Shown here piece after piece: positions 1 through 8,534 of a stretch of 64,000 bases of DNA; the first letter of the stretch is position 1; each line of letters begins with the position of its first letter. The notes beneath the pieces were generated by a model. The model searched no databases. It saw only the letters and a program-made list of their open reading frames with translations, and was not told where the DNA came from. Both the position numbers and the translations under genes were made by a program. The stretch comes from Virgibacillus litoralis (lineage in GTDB: Bacteria; Bacillota; Bacilli; Bacillales; Amphibacillaceae): assembly GCF_017873675.1 (NCBI RefSeq), contig NZ_JAGGKK010000003.1:124001-188000 (forward strand), in the 5' to 3' direction.

Positions 1-119
1 CAAATTATTAAATACACTTCTCAATCCTTGTGTAAATAGGATTCCCAAAAGTATTTATCAAAAAATATTTCTTTCATGCCACTTTTTCATGCTGGGTAAC
101 GATTGTTGTTATAGAAGTA

Positions 120-141
120 CAGTTTTCTGCTTTAGCAGAAA
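120..141. terminator. Hairpin downstream of hpf
   Basis: Perfect inverted repeat (TTTTCTGC / GCAGAAAA with a four-base loop). A second imperfect stem (AGGACG / CGTCCT) lies at about 171-204, closer to the hpf stop. Together they probably end the hpf transcript, although neither has a long T-run. Confidence 0.45.
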
Positions 142-220
142 ACAACAACATAACTGTTCTTTAAAACTTAGAAGGACGATCCCAATAATATGGAACCGTC
201 CTGTGATTATCTATTAGGTT

Positions 221-772
221 TTAGCTGTTAGGTTCGATCAAACCATATCTCCCGTCTTTCCGTCGGTATACTACATTTGTATCACCAGATAGAGCATTGG
301 TAAACACATAAAATGCATGACCTAACATGTCCATTTGTAATACTGCTTCCTCAGAATCCATTGGTTTTAAATTAAAGCGCTTTGTTCGGACGATATCAAT
401 TTCATCTGAATCAAGTTTTTCGTCGTATGCCTCTTTTTCCAATTCAGCAAAAATGTGTTTCGGAGAACCTTCCTGTCTAAACTTACGATTAACTTTAGTC
501 TTGTACTTACGAATTTGTCTTTCTAACTTATCTACCACCAGATCAATTGCTGCATACATATCAATATGCTGCTCCTCGGCACGTAGTAGCAGGTTAGTCA
601 TCGGAATCGTAACCTCAATCTTCTGTTCATCGTTATAGACACTTAAATTTACATGTACATCGGATGTTGGGGGTGTATCAAAGTACCTTTCAAGTTTACT
701 AATCTTCTTTTCTACGTATTCCCTTATTGCACCTGTCACCTCGATATTTTCACCACGAATGTTGTACTTCAT
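221..772 (-). CDS. hpf: Ribosome hibernation promoting factor, long form
   Basis: This 183-residue protein has the two-part layout of long HPF (B. subtilis YvyD). Residues 1-100 form the S30AE/RaiA fold that binds the 30S decoding site. Residues from about 125 form the C-terminal dimerisation domain, containing the stretch MLGHAFYVFTNA. In this family the protein joins 70S ribosomes into inactive 100S dimers in stationary phase or stress. The start is fixed by GAAAGGAGG about 10 bases upstream. The gene is monocistronic, lies downstream of fliT as in B. subtilis, and has a sigma-B-like promoter at 816-841. Confidence 0.97.
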   Translation of the reverse strand: MKYNIRGENIEVTGAIREYVEKKISKLERYFDTPPTSDVHVNLSVYNDEQKIEVTIPMTNLLLRAEEQHIDMYAAIDLVVDKLERQIRKYKTKVNRKFRQEGSPKHIFAELEKEAYDEKLDSDEIDIVRTKRFNLKPMDSEEAVLQMDMLGHAFYVFTNALSGDTNVVYRRKDGRYGLIEPNS

Positions 773-815
773 TAAAAGTGTCCTCCTTTCATCCTTATGT
801 ATTTATTATACTACG

Positions 816-841
816 TTACCCTGTACTTTTCCTGCTTAAAC
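816..841 (-). promoter_or_regulatory. Sigma-B-type promoter of hpf
   Basis: On the minus strand the sequence reads GTTTAA, then 14 bases, then GGGTAA. This is nearly the sigma-B consensus (GTTTAA-N12-14-GGGTAT). It lies about 45 bases upstream of the hpf start. A sigma-A-like TATAAT lies closer, at 805-810. General-stress control of hpf is known in B. subtilis; here it is inferred from the motif. Confidence 0.7.
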
Positions 842-942
842 TATCAAATAATTGTGTCAGATTTTGTAACTTTTTGTCGGATGATCTTGAGATACCCTAT
901 GAACACTGAAGTACAAGCACTTTTTTTATTAAAAAAATAGCT

Positions 943-969
943 AAAAACTCCTGGGATCAGCAGGAGTTT
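943..969 (-). terminator. Terminator after fliT
   Basis: Stem AAACTCCTG / CAGGAGTTT, followed on the minus strand by T-rich sequence. It lies just past the fliT stop and ends the flaG-fliD-fliS-fliT transcript. Confidence 0.75.
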
Positions 970-973
970 CTAG

Positions 974-1327
974 TCATTTTTTACTATCCATATACATACC
1001 ATCCATTGTTTTCACATTTTCATATGGATTTACATATGTACGATTCGATTTCTTCTGTTTTTTCACTTGCTTCATTTCCACTTTTAAATCGTCAAACAAG
1101 TTATTCATCTTCTCTTTAATTTGTTCATTCAGTTTAACAAGTTCTTTTCCGAGCTGCTTTTCTTCTTCGGAATAAGGAGGAGTGATTTCACTTAGCAAGT
1201 CACCTCTCTGTTCAACCAGATGATTAACCTGTTCAATTACTGTATCACGATCTTTGCCACTGATCTTCTCATTCAGCACGTCTTCAAGCTGCCTAGTTAC
1301 TTCGTATGTTTTCTGAAGTCGGTTCAT
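974..1327 (-). CDS. fliT: Flagellar protein FliT
   Basis: Small helical protein of 117 residues beginning MNRLQKTYEVTRQLEDVL, in the fourth position of flaG-fliD-fliS-fliT. FliT-type proteins are export chaperones, mainly for the filament cap FliD. I start at the ATG at 1327 because it overlaps the fliS stop by one base (TAATG), typical of translational coupling; the longer reading frame only extends back into fliS. Sequence conservation of FliT is weak, so the call rests strongly on gene order. Confidence 0.85.
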   Translation of the reverse strand: MNRLQKTYEVTRQLEDVLNEKISGKDRDTVIEQVNHLVEQRGDLLSEITPPYSEEEKQLGKELVKLNEQIKEKMNNLFDDLKVEMKQVKKQKKSNRTYVNPYENVKTMDGMYMDSKK

Positions 1328-1728
1328 TATACTTGGGCGCCTTGTGCATATTGCGTTTTTCGCGTTTGTATTATTACCTGCTTCCAAGTATCTCTAAACT
1401 CGATAACATAATTTAAGGCTTCTTCCAAAAGCGTAATATCATTTTTGACGTTACCTTCCTTTAATTGGAACTTAATATACTCGTATAAAGGCATAATCTG
1501 TTGCGAGATTTCAACTTCTGGGTCTAATGTTACCATTAATTCCTGTATTATATTCTGTGCTTTTTGGATATTTGTGTTTTTTGCTTCAAAACTTTCATTT
1601 TGTAAATCTTTAATTGATTGTTTAATAAACTTGATACAACCATTATATAACATTAAGGTCAGTTCTCCACCAGACGCCGTGTTCACTGAATTATTCTGAT
1701 ATGCTTGGTAATGCTTGTTTACTGCCAT
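1327..1728 (-). CDS. fliS: Flagellin export chaperone FliS
   Basis: A 133-residue FliS with the family opening YQAYQNNSVNTASGGELTLM and a helical body containing LEEALNYVIEFRDTWKQV. FliS binds the C-terminus of flagellin in the cytoplasm, keeps it unfolded and delivers it to the type III export gate. In Bacillus it also helps FliW, and so CsrA, to sense flagellin. AAGGAG lies about 10 bases before the ATG. It sits between fliD and fliT and is coupled to fliT by a one-base overlap. Confidence 0.97.
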   Translation of the reverse strand: MAVNKHYQAYQNNSVNTASGGELTLMLYNGCIKFIKQSIKDLQNESFEAKNTNIQKAQNIIQELMVTLDPEVEISQQIMPLYEYIKFQLKEGNVKNDITLLEEALNYVIEFRDTWKQVIIQTRKTQYAQGAQV

Positions 1729-1749
1729 AAAGTAACACTCCTTAAAAGT

Positions 1750-3291
1750 TTAAGCGCCTCCACCAAACTGGGACATTAATTGTGCTGATTGCTGATTCAT
1801 TCGTTGTATTGCTTTTTCCATTTGTGTGAATTGGCTCCAATAACGATTTTCAACTCGCACTAAACGATCTTCGAAATCTGAAATACGAGTATTCAAATCC
1901 TTCATTCGTTTACCAATTGTATAATTTTCAAGCGTATCTGTACCTTCACCTGCGCGTGCTTCGATTTGATCTCTAGTTGAATCCAAGGCATCATCCAGCC
2001 GGTTAATTAGTCCACGACTGCCATCTTCACTACTGTTTGAAAATAATTTTTTAACTCCCTCTGGATTGTCGTTCAACGCCGCTTTTAATTCAATTGGATC
2101 AACAATTAACTTTCCACCATCTCTGAAATTACTGGAGGTGGTAATACCTACTTGCGTTAGTGAGGTTATCTCACCACCTGTATCAACATTGGAATACCAG
2201 CTGCTTCGCATGGAAAATAACCCATCAGAAACTGCTGATTCACCACTGAGAATACCGCTTTTCGCTTTTTCTTCCCATAACTCGATTTCATCTTCTGACA
2301 TGGACTCTTTTTGTTTGTCTGTCAGTGGTTTATAATCGCGGAATTTTTCTTCCCGTTGCGATCCGTTTAACTCTTCAACAACTTCATTATACTTATCAAC
2401 GAATTTCATGATGGAATCAAATGTTGCCTCATCATTATTTGTCACTGAAAGATTTGCAGTCCCTACACCATTAAACTGAAAGTTGACCCCATTTAATTCA
2501 TATGAATTGTTGTGGGAGGTCATGATGTCTGTCATTCCGTTATATTTAAATTCAGCATCGGTTCCACCATTTTCTACCTTTTTCCATTCGCCGGGATTAA
2601 CTTCTTCACCATTTTTAATGTTTAACACATCAGTTAAAAAATAGTGTTCCGAACTACCATTAAAACCAATTTCAGCACCAAGATATCTTGAGTTATCTTG
2701 ATTATAATTACCAGTTTTCGTTGTTTCCATTATCACTTTATCAGTATTATTATCATAAAAAGCTCGCACATCATTATCATCATTTGTAATCCGTTTTAGC
2801 AGATCATTTAATGATTCATCTGCTTCAAACGTGTATGAATGCACATTCTCCCCATCCTTATCAAAAGTAGAGAATTCAAATGTTTTTTGTGCATCTGTAA
2901 GAGTAAGTGTACCATTTTGCTCTAGCTCTGTAAGTGTTTTTTCTGGATCAAACCCAATACTGCTTTCACTGCTATTTATAGCTGATTTTGCGAGCTGGGT
3001 GACTTCGATATTGTAATTCCCAACATCAGTACCAGTTGATGCTGTTGCAGTTACTGCACCTTCATCAGAAGAACTGACTGATTTTGCGTTATACGTTCTG
3101 TCCAGTTTCATATTAAGCATCATATCATCTAATTCCAATAACTTTTTATTAATATCACGAAAAGCATCCCGTTTCCAGGTAAGTGTAGTACTTTCCTGTT
3201 GCATTCGGTCCAAAGGCATCCGTTCTGCTTTCATTAACTTATTTACAAGTGAATCGATATCCATTCCTGTAGCTAGACCACCAATACGCAT
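1750..3291 (-). CDS. fliD: Flagellar filament cap protein FliD (HAP2)
   Basis: A 513-residue FliD. The N-terminus MRIGGLATGMDIDSLVNKLM is the conserved FliD_N region, which forms coiled coil with the C-terminal helix (about residues 450-510, ending MNQQSAQLMSQFGGG). The variable middle (100-330) forms the outer cap domains. The protein is exported and caps the growing filament, folding incoming flagellin. AAAGGAG precedes the ATG. It lies 15 bases after flaG and 21 bases before fliS, in one operon driven by the sigma-D-like promoter upstream of flaG. Confidence 0.97.
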   Translation of the reverse strand: MRIGGLATGMDIDSLVNKLMKAERMPLDRMQQESTTLTWKRDAFRDINKKLLELDDMMLNMKLDRTYNAKSVSSSDEGAVTATASTGTDVGNYNIEVTQLAKSAINSSESSIGFDPEKTLTELEQNGTLTLTDAQKTFEFSTFDKDGENVHSYTFEADESLNDLLKRITNDDNDVRAFYDNNTDKVIMETTKTGNYNQDNSRYLGAEIGFNGSSEHYFLTDVLNIKNGEEVNPGEWKKVENGGTDAEFKYNGMTDIMTSHNNSYELNGVNFQFNGVGTANLSVTNNDEATFDSIMKFVDKYNEVVEELNGSQREEKFRDYKPLTDKQKESMSEDEIELWEEKAKSGILSGESAVSDGLFSMRSSWYSNVDTGGEITSLTQVGITTSSNFRDGGKLIVDPIELKAALNDNPEGVKKLFSNSSEDGSRGLINRLDDALDSTRDQIEARAGEGTDTLENYTIGKRMKDLNTRISDFEDRLVRVENRYWSQFTQMEKAIQRMNQQSAQLMSQFGGGA

Positions 3292-3306
3292 AACATAACA
3301 ACTCCT

Positions 3307-3657
3307 TTAAATCTTTTCATCCACCAGAATCCCCATGAATTCTGCCATCGCTGCATACATATCAAGCATGTTCTTAGGTGGAATTTCCTTAATAACCTCA
3401 TCTGTCAGAGGGTTTACAACAGTTACATAGTATTCATTTAATTTTTCATGATATTCGAACTTTAGATCTGTTCGCAGTGACTCGGTAAATTCATTTAATT
3501 TATCAACTACTGTCCTGACTTTATCAGTATTAATGACTTCTTCATCGTGTAGAGCAGTTTTCTTTTCAGCCACTTTATCCTTTGCTGCTGACATTTGCCT
3601 GCTGAATTTCTCATTTTGCAAGGGGTGAGTACCTGTTAGTGCATTTTCTAACTTCAT
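3307..3657 (-). CDS. flaG: Flagellar protein FlaG (YvyC)
   Basis: A 116-residue protein with the FlaG-domain core near the C-terminus (LKFEYHEKLNEYYVTVVNP, then DEVIKEIPPKNMLDMYAAM). FlaG is usually encoded beside fliD and affects filament length; its exact role is unclear. The N-terminal 45 residues are charged and low in conservation. It is the first gene of flaG-fliD-fliS-fliT and has a sigma-D-like promoter 40 to 66 bases upstream. In B. subtilis hag lies between csrA and this gene; here hag is absent from that gap. Confidence 0.93.
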   Translation of the reverse strand: MKLENALTGTHPLQNEKFSRQMSAAKDKVAEKKTALHDEEVINTDKVRTVVDKLNEFTESLRTDLKFEYHEKLNEYYVTVVNPLTDEVIKEIPPKNMLDMYAAMAEFMGILVDEKI

Positions 3658-3696
3658 TGCCCAAGCAACTCCTCGTATTTATTCTATTTTCTATTT

Positions 3697-3723
3697 ATAT
3701 CGGACTATAGTTATGTAATGTTA
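3697..3723 (-). promoter_or_regulatory. Sigma-D promoter of flaG-fliDST
   Basis: The minus strand reads TAAC, about 15 bases, then TCCGATAT, against the sigma-D consensus TAAA-N15-GCCGATAT. It lies in the csrA-flaG gap, where a separate motility promoter is expected. Confidence 0.7.
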
Positions 3724-3751
3724 AGGTTTGAGTGATAATTTATATATGCTA

Positions 3752-3982
3752 TTAACTATCTTTGTTTTTACTCTCCAGTAATTTAAGAATATCCAGTGAA
3801 ACATTAGCCGCTTCGTTATTCTGGTTCTGAATATCCAAGTAAACTTCCTTGCGGTGGATATCTATGGACTTCGGAGCATCAATTCCTAATTTTATCTGAT
3901 CACCTTCAATTGCCAACACTTTGATCTCAATATCATCGCCAATTTGGATTGATTCATTCTGCTTTCTAGTAAGTACAAGCAT
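3752..3982 (-). CDS. csrA: Carbon storage/flagellin translational regulator CsrA
   Basis: A 76-residue CsrA with the typical start [20 protein letters not shown] and the RNA-binding segment [13 protein letters not shown]. CsrA dimers bind GGA-containing hairpins; in B. subtilis they block the hag ribosome site until FliW takes CsrA away. The start is preceded by AAAGGGG. It lies two bases after fliW, so the antagonist pair is co-transcribed. Its presumed target hag is about 48 kb away in this window, but the hag leader keeps a CsrA-like hairpin (see 52488). Confidence 0.97.
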   Translation of the reverse strand: MLVLTRKQNESIQIGDDIEIKVLAIEGDQIKLGIDAPKSIDIHRKEVYLDIQNQNNEAANVSLDILKLLESKNKDS

Positions 3983-3984
3983 CG

Positions 3985-4449
3985 TTATTCCCCTTTCCCG
4001 GCGGAGGAAGTTGATGGAGCAATTGCAGCCTTGGATGGGTATTCATCCATATTTAAAATATATTGCTTCCCTTGTTTTGTTTGTGAATTTATAATTATTG
4101 GTGCCTTTAAGTTTATTGTACTTGTATTAAATGGATCTTTTACCGTCACAATAACCAATACAATCACATCTTTATCATTTTCAATTTGCAGATTATCAAT
4201 AATACCCTCGTCCAAGTCAATTACATAGTTCTGATAAAATTGATATGGATTTGTAACAATGAACGCGATACTAGGAGTGGTAACTGATTGCATAATTTGA
4301 AAGGCAGCATTATCTGGCAAGTCCAGTAATACAAACTTTGTTTCATCAATAAACCCAGGTAATCCTGATGGAAATTGAATAATTTTACTATCCACTATTT
4401 CCATGTCACCTAAATATTTAGTCTCTATTTTCATGATATTTTTAAACAT
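3985..4449 (-). CDS. fliW: Flagellar assembly factor FliW (CsrA antagonist)
   Basis: A FliW of about 150 residues with family motifs [19 protein letters not shown] and the C-terminal [20 protein letters not shown]. FliW binds CsrA or flagellin in turn, coupling flagellin translation to export. The start is uncertain: the ATG at 4449 directly abuts AGGAAAGG, whereas the ATG at 4434 (MKIETKYLG) matches the usual FliW N-terminus but lies 15 bases from that site. It is followed by csrA after two bases and preceded by the yviE-like gene after six. Confidence 0.95.
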   Translation of the reverse strand: MFKNIMKIETKYLGDMEIVDSKIIQFPSGLPGFIDETKFVLLDLPDNAAFQIMQSVTTPSIAFIVTNPYQFYQNYVIDLDEGIIDNLQIENDKDVIVLVIVTVKDPFNTSTINLKAPIIINSQTKQGKQYILNMDEYPSKAAIAPSTSSAGKGE

Positions 4450-4455
4450 CCTTTC

Positions 4456-5028
4456 CTAAACAGATTCAGAGAATAGGTTAATAAAATCTATTTGCAGATC
4501 CTGATATTGCTTCATACTTGTTGATACTTCTCCAGGCTGGTAATTGATTATCGGCTTTTGTGGTTTATTATCGATAATAGGCTGATTTACTACTGTATCA
4601 ATTTTTACTTCAGATGGCTGATAATCAATTTTAACAGCAAAATGTGATGGAATAAATTTAATGCCTAATTGCTTCATTTGGTCATGTGCATTTGTTGTTG
4701 CCTGATTAACAATGGGATTACCGTTATTCTCTATCTTCATAAGCTCTGCACCTTGTTGGACCCTCCGAGCAATTCCTTCTAGCAATTCACGGCGCCCGTC
4801 ATTTGCAAACTTTTCTATTCGCTTAGAAATATGCATTAGACCCATATCCTCCCAGGCTTGTGTCTGATCAATGCTTAACTTGGAGGGTGTCGTCCTCATG
4901 GAAATTTCCGCTTTAGGCTGTTGAATTGAAATTTGAGCCTTTGGCTGCTGGATTTCCTGTTTACCAGCTGTTTGTTGAATTTGTAACCGTGCCATTTGCG
5001 ACTCCATTCGTATTTGTGGTAGTTCCAT
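4456..5028 (-). CDS. yviE: DUF6470 family flagellar-locus protein (YviE-like)
   Basis: A 190-residue protein beginning MELPQIRMESQMARL. It has a repeated Q/P/I-rich segment (QQPKAQISI, QQPKAEISM) and several PxxVxxxY-type beta stretches. By position (flgL, this gene, fliW, csrA) and by the ELPQIR start it corresponds to B. subtilis YviE, whose function is unknown. I chose the ATG at 5028 because AAGGA lies nine bases upstream; the longer frame starts with a TTG too close to that site. Confidence 0.82.
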   Translation of the reverse strand: MELPQIRMESQMARLQIQQTAGKQEIQQPKAQISIQQPKAEISMRTTPSKLSIDQTQAWEDMGLMHISKRIEKFANDGRRELLEGIARRVQQGAELMKIENNGNPIVNQATTNAHDQMKQLGIKFIPSHFAVKIDYQPSEVKIDTVVNQPIIDNKPQKPIINYQPGEVSTSMKQYQDLQIDFINLFSESV

Positions 5029-5049
5029 ATCCATCAATCCTTGGCTAGT

Positions 5050-5130
5050 ATTTTAGAAAACTTGACTTATCGCCAAGCCTTCGTTGCACTTATACAGTTT
5101 AAAGGTATTTATACTTTCTTTACTGTTAAT
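5050..5130. repeat. Dispersed hairpin repeat R1, copy 1 (flgL-yviE gap)
   Basis: Contains TAGAAAACTTG-ACTTATCGCCAAGCCTT, then TTGCACTTATACAGT and a stem ACAGT-AAAG / CTTT-ACTGT. Similar copies occur at about 12052, 16945 and 27298. This copy separates flgL from yviE inside what is usually one operon. Confidence 0.6.
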
Positions 5131-5160
5131 AAAGCCCTGTACCATAAAGGCCAGGGCTTG
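5131..5160. terminator. Hairpin between flgL and yviE
   Basis: Stem AAGCCCTG / CAGGGCTT immediately downstream of flgL, followed on the minus strand by TTTATT. It could stop or attenuate transcription between flgLK and yviE-fliW-csrA. Confidence 0.5.
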
Positions 5161-5168
5161 CTGATTAA

Positions 5169-6074
5169 TTAGCGTAAAAAATCCATTAAAGTTGGTTGTA
5201 TTATTCTGGATCCAGCTGATAAGGCAGCGCGATGTATACTTTCCTGTGATGTAAGTTTAGTAATTACTTTCTCATAGTCGATATCTTCGTTTTCAGACAT
5301 TGTTTTGGTAGCGATCACTTCTTGCTCGCTTAACCGATTTTCCACTAATTCTAATCTGTTCATTCGGGCACCAAGGTCTGCACGGGCATTAACGACATTA
5401 TCGATATTTGCATCAAGGGCTTTAATATTAGCTTCAATTGCAGATTGATCTTTACCATCAGCAAGCGCATTAATAAATGTGTCGATTTCACCAAACAGAT
5501 CACCAGTACTATCTGGGTCTCCAGCAAATACACTTCCAGCATCAACATTTGCTTGTAATTTAGTCCCATTTGCAACTTCAATCATAACTGGATCTGAATT
5601 AATCGCAATTTTTGTAATATCACCGTTCTCGTTAATGGTAACAGGCTTTGTATCAGTAGACGTCCCATTAAAAATATATTTACCATTGACCTGGGTATTA
5701 GCAATATCAGCGAGATGCTCCTTTAACTGTTCTGCCTCTTCCATAATGTTTTCGCGTTGTCCATCATCATATGTATCATTACTTGCCTGAACAGCTAATT
5801 CCCGTAACTTTTGCAATGCCTGAGTTGTTTTATCTAATGCAGCATCTGAGTTGTCCATCCAATTGTGGACCTCGTTTGTGTTCCGTTTAAATTGCTCAAC
5901 TTCCTTTAACTCTGTCCGATAACCCATTCCCTTCATCGCAATTACAGGATCATCAGAGGGTCGGTTGATTTTTTTACCTGTAGATAACTGATTCATATAC
6001 GTATTCATTTTGGAATAACTATTCGACAAGTTATTGAGCATATTATTCGAAAGCATACCTTGTGTAATTCGCAT
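5169..6074 (-). CDS. flgL: Flagellar hook-filament junction protein FlgL (HAP3)
   Basis: A 301-residue FlgL. The N-terminus MRITQGMLSNNMLNNLSNSY and the flagellin-like D0/D1 coiled coils (RPSDDPVIAMKGM, then LRELAVQASNDTYDDGQREN) identify it. The C-terminal helix carries MSENEDIDYEKVITKLTSQE. It joins the hook to the filament after export. I start at the ATG at 6074 (AGGT eight bases upstream) rather than the adjoining TTG at 6077. It follows flgK by about 10 bases. Confidence 0.97.
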   Translation of the reverse strand: MRITQGMLSNNMLNNLSNSYSKMNTYMNQLSTGKKINRPSDDPVIAMKGMGYRTELKEVEQFKRNTNEVHNWMDNSDAALDKTTQALQKLRELAVQASNDTYDDGQRENIMEEAEQLKEHLADIANTQVNGKYIFNGTSTDTKPVTINENGDITKIAINSDPVMIEVANGTKLQANVDAGSVFAGDPDSTGDLFGEIDTFINALADGKDQSAIEANIKALDANIDNVVNARADLGARMNRLELVENRLSEQEVIATKTMSENEDIDYEKVITKLTSQESIHRAALSAGSRIIQPTLMDFLR

Positions 6075-6084
6075 CAATACTTAC

Positions 6085-7623
6085 CTACCTTCCTACTAAT
6101 CCCATATTATTAATAACACGATCAATCATTTCATCTACAGCTGTCATACTTCGTGCAGCTGCGCTATACGCATGCTGGAACTTAATCATGTTACTCATTT
6201 CTTCATCCAATGAAACAGAACTAACCGACATTCGTTGATCTTCTACTTGGGATCTTAGAATTTCAGAGTTTTCTACCATACTATTTGCTTTTTGAGCGTT
6301 TACTCCCATATCACCAATAATAGATTCATAGTAACTTCTAACAGAAGCATTATCTAGATCGCCATTTTCTGCATCAAATATATCAGCTAAATCGGAAGCA
6401 TTTTCACCATTTCCAGAACCACCACCATTACTAGCAGCTATTTCATCCGGATTATTCAATATCGTTTCACTCACGGTGATATTTCCTGCTGTTATATTTG
6501 CAGCAGTTTCATCATCCGCATTTTGAAAAAATTGAGCGGTACCCTGTTCACCATTTAAATTCGCACCATCATTATGAACATCGTTAAATTTATCGGCAAG
6601 TGCTTTAGCCATTTTATCCAAATCTGCCAGCATATCAGGGTATACACCTTTAACAACAGCATTGCCTGCACCATCTACGCCATCCGTAAAACCATAGGAT
6701 TCAATAAACCCTTTAAGGGAACCTTGTGAAGTGAACTCTGTTGCTGTATAGGTTTTACCATCAGCACTAATTGATTCAACAGCATCATCTGTTACCTTGA
6801 CGTTTATTTCATTAAAACCCAGATCACCTTGTGATAAATCACCATTAACCAGCGTTGAACCCAGTGATTTGCCACTTTCATCTGCAAGTTTAATAGTTGC
6901 TAATCCATCTGCAGTATCAAGAGCGCTATCACTGCTTTTTGAATAGGATACCTCGATATTAACGATTCCAGATAATTCGTCAACTAAACGGTCACGCTCA
7001 TCATAAAGATCATTTGCCAAGGAACCGTGTGTCTCTATATTCTTAATTTGTTTATTCAATGAATTGATCTGGTCAGATATAGAGTTCGCGTCTTTTACTT
7101 TAACATCAATTTGATCCTTTAAATCAGTTCGCATCGATCCTAATGAGTCAGACATATAATTAAAGGTTTCTGCTACTGCAAGCCCTCTTTGTGCGACAAC
7201 AGATCGTGCCCCGGTATTTTCCGGGTTAACTGATAAATCCTGAAGTGATTGCCAAAACTTGTCCATTGTTTTATTCAATCCATTCTCAGATGGTTCATTC
7301 AGCAGGCCTTCCATTTTACTAAGAGCATCTGCTTTTGTATCCCAATAATGGGATTTGCTATTTTCTGCACGATATTGATAATCCAAAAATTGATTTCGAA
7401 CCCGTTGTACCGATCCTGCTTCCACCCCTGTACCCATTTGGCCAGGTATCTCCGGGCGATTCCTTGAAGCAGCCGGAAATGGTGATGTCGTCTCAAAATT
7501 CACACGCTGTCTGGAATACCCTTCTGTATTTGCATTGGAAATATTGTGTCCAGTTGTATATAGTGCTGATTGCTGTGCAGATAAAGCTTGCTTAGCCATT
7601 TCTAACCCATGAAAAGTACTCAT
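6085..7623 (-). CDS. flgK: Flagellar hook-associated protein FlgK (HAP1)
   Basis: A 512-residue FlgK. The N-terminal motif TTGHNISNANTEGYSRQRVN is the conserved D0 signature of rod, hook and junction proteins. The C-terminus has SSVSLDEEMSNMIKFQHAYS and ends MIDRVINNMGLVGR. The middle third is variable and glycine/asparagine-rich, containing SNGGGSGNGENAS. It forms the first hook-filament junction ring. It lies between flgN (its export chaperone) and flgL. Confidence 0.97.
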   Translation of the reverse strand: MSTFHGLEMAKQALSAQQSALYTTGHNISNANTEGYSRQRVNFETTSPFPAASRNRPEIPGQMGTGVEAGSVQRVRNQFLDYQYRAENSKSHYWDTKADALSKMEGLLNEPSENGLNKTMDKFWQSLQDLSVNPENTGARSVVAQRGLAVAETFNYMSDSLGSMRTDLKDQIDVKVKDANSISDQINSLNKQIKNIETHGSLANDLYDERDRLVDELSGIVNIEVSYSKSSDSALDTADGLATIKLADESGKSLGSTLVNGDLSQGDLGFNEINVKVTDDAVESISADGKTYTATEFTSQGSLKGFIESYGFTDGVDGAGNAVVKGVYPDMLADLDKMAKALADKFNDVHNDGANLNGEQGTAQFFQNADDETAANITAGNITVSETILNNPDEIAASNGGGSGNGENASDLADIFDAENGDLDNASVRSYYESIIGDMGVNAQKANSMVENSEILRSQVEDQRMSVSSVSLDEEMSNMIKFQHAYSAAARSMTAVDEMIDRVINNMGLVGR

Positions 7624-7656
7624 TGCTTACTCCCTCCGATCGTTATCCGCTCCTGA

Positions 7657-8145
7657 TTATGCTTTTGAATCGAAAACAGAACGCTCTGCAGAATCAGATG
7701 ATTTGTTTCCACCGTAGTTCATATTACGAATAGAGGGTTTCATCATGTTGAGCGATAGTTCGACAAATTGCATTGATTGCTGGATTAGCGATTGATTCAG
7801 TTGTTCCTGCTGTTTTAATTCAGTTATTGTCTTAGTTAGCGTGATTGTTATTTCTTCCAATTCATTTTTAGTTTGCTCATCATTTATAATCTCAAGAATA
7901 CCTGTGATTGTTGCATTTTCCAGATTAGCATTGTGCTGGGCAACCCATGCCTCAACTTCCTTCTGACGCTTAACCTCAGCTTGTTCCAATGCTTGTACGT
8001 GTTTGCGCTCTTTCAAAAGAAGCGGTTGCAGACTCTCGACAGATCCCTCTTTCACAACAGCTGTTTTCTGTTTAGAAATCTCAAGGAGTGATTCATGCAG
8101 ACCAATCAATTTTTCCAATGATTGTATTATCGGTTGAACGGACAA
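7657..8145 (-). CDS. flgN: FlgN-type export chaperone (YvyG)
   Basis: A 162-residue mostly helical protein (SVQPIIQSLEKLIGLHESLL, later KELKQQEQLNQSLIQQSMQF-like heptads) in the FlgN/YvyG position between flgM and flgK. FlgN chaperones FlgK and FlgL. Translation starts at a TTG 8 bases after AAGGAGG; no in-frame ATG fits. The last 25 residues are charged and probably disordered. Sequence similarity in this family is low, so order within the operon is important evidence. Confidence 0.88.
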   Translation of the reverse strand: MSVQPIIQSLEKLIGLHESLLEISKQKTAVVKEGSVESLQPLLLKERKHVQALEQAEVKRQKEVEAWVAQHNANLENATITGILEIINDEQTKNELEEITITLTKTITELKQQEQLNQSLIQQSMQFVELSLNMMKPSIRNMNYGGNKSSDSAERSVFDSKA

Positions 8146-8162
8146 TTTGATGTCCTCCTTTA

Positions 8163-8426
8163 CTATTGCTTCGACCAGAAATCAACCATTTTCTGTGCTG
8201 TTTTCTCATGATTGACTTGATATTCTCCAGCATCTACTGCATCTTTAATGTTCTGAACATATGCAGCACGTTTCTCACTTGGTTTCTCATTTTGAAGCAT
8301 TTCCTTAGCTTGATTTGAAATTTCGAGCTGATCTTTTTTATTGATATCTTTAGAGTAGTCCATCTGCTTTTGCAGTTGATTTTTATATGGGTTAAAATTT
8401 GTTTGATTTGGCCCATTAATTTTCAT
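8163..8426 (-). CDS. flgM: Anti-sigma-D factor FlgM
   Basis: An 87-residue FlgM beginning MKINGPNQTNFNPYKNQLQK, with the sigma-binding C-terminal half (DQLEISNQAKEMLQ, then YVQNIKDAVDAGEYQVNHEK). FlgM holds sigma-D inactive until the hook is finished. GAGGTGA lies 7 bases upstream of the ATG. A sigma-D-type promoter stands at 8497-8521, giving feedback control as in B. subtilis. It heads flgM-flgN-flgK-flgL. Confidence 0.95.
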   Translation of the reverse strand: MKINGPNQTNFNPYKNQLQKQMDYSKDINKKDQLEISNQAKEMLQNEKPSEKRAAYVQNIKDAVDAGEYQVNHEKTAQKMVDFWSKQ

Positions 8427-8496
8427 TAAATCACCTCATTTTTTCCGTTACAATTCATTATATTATCATTTCATGTATATTTATATCTTACTTTTT

Positions 8497-8521
8497 ATAT
8501 CGGCTGATTTTATATTTTTTA
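8497..8521 (-). promoter_or_regulatory. Sigma-D promoter of flgM
   Basis: The minus strand has a perfect -10, GCCGATAT, with a TAAA-type -35 about 13-14 bases upstream. It lies about 70 bases before flgM, inside the yvyF-flgM gap. Confidence 0.8.
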
Positions 8522-8534
8522 AAGCTATATGCGA

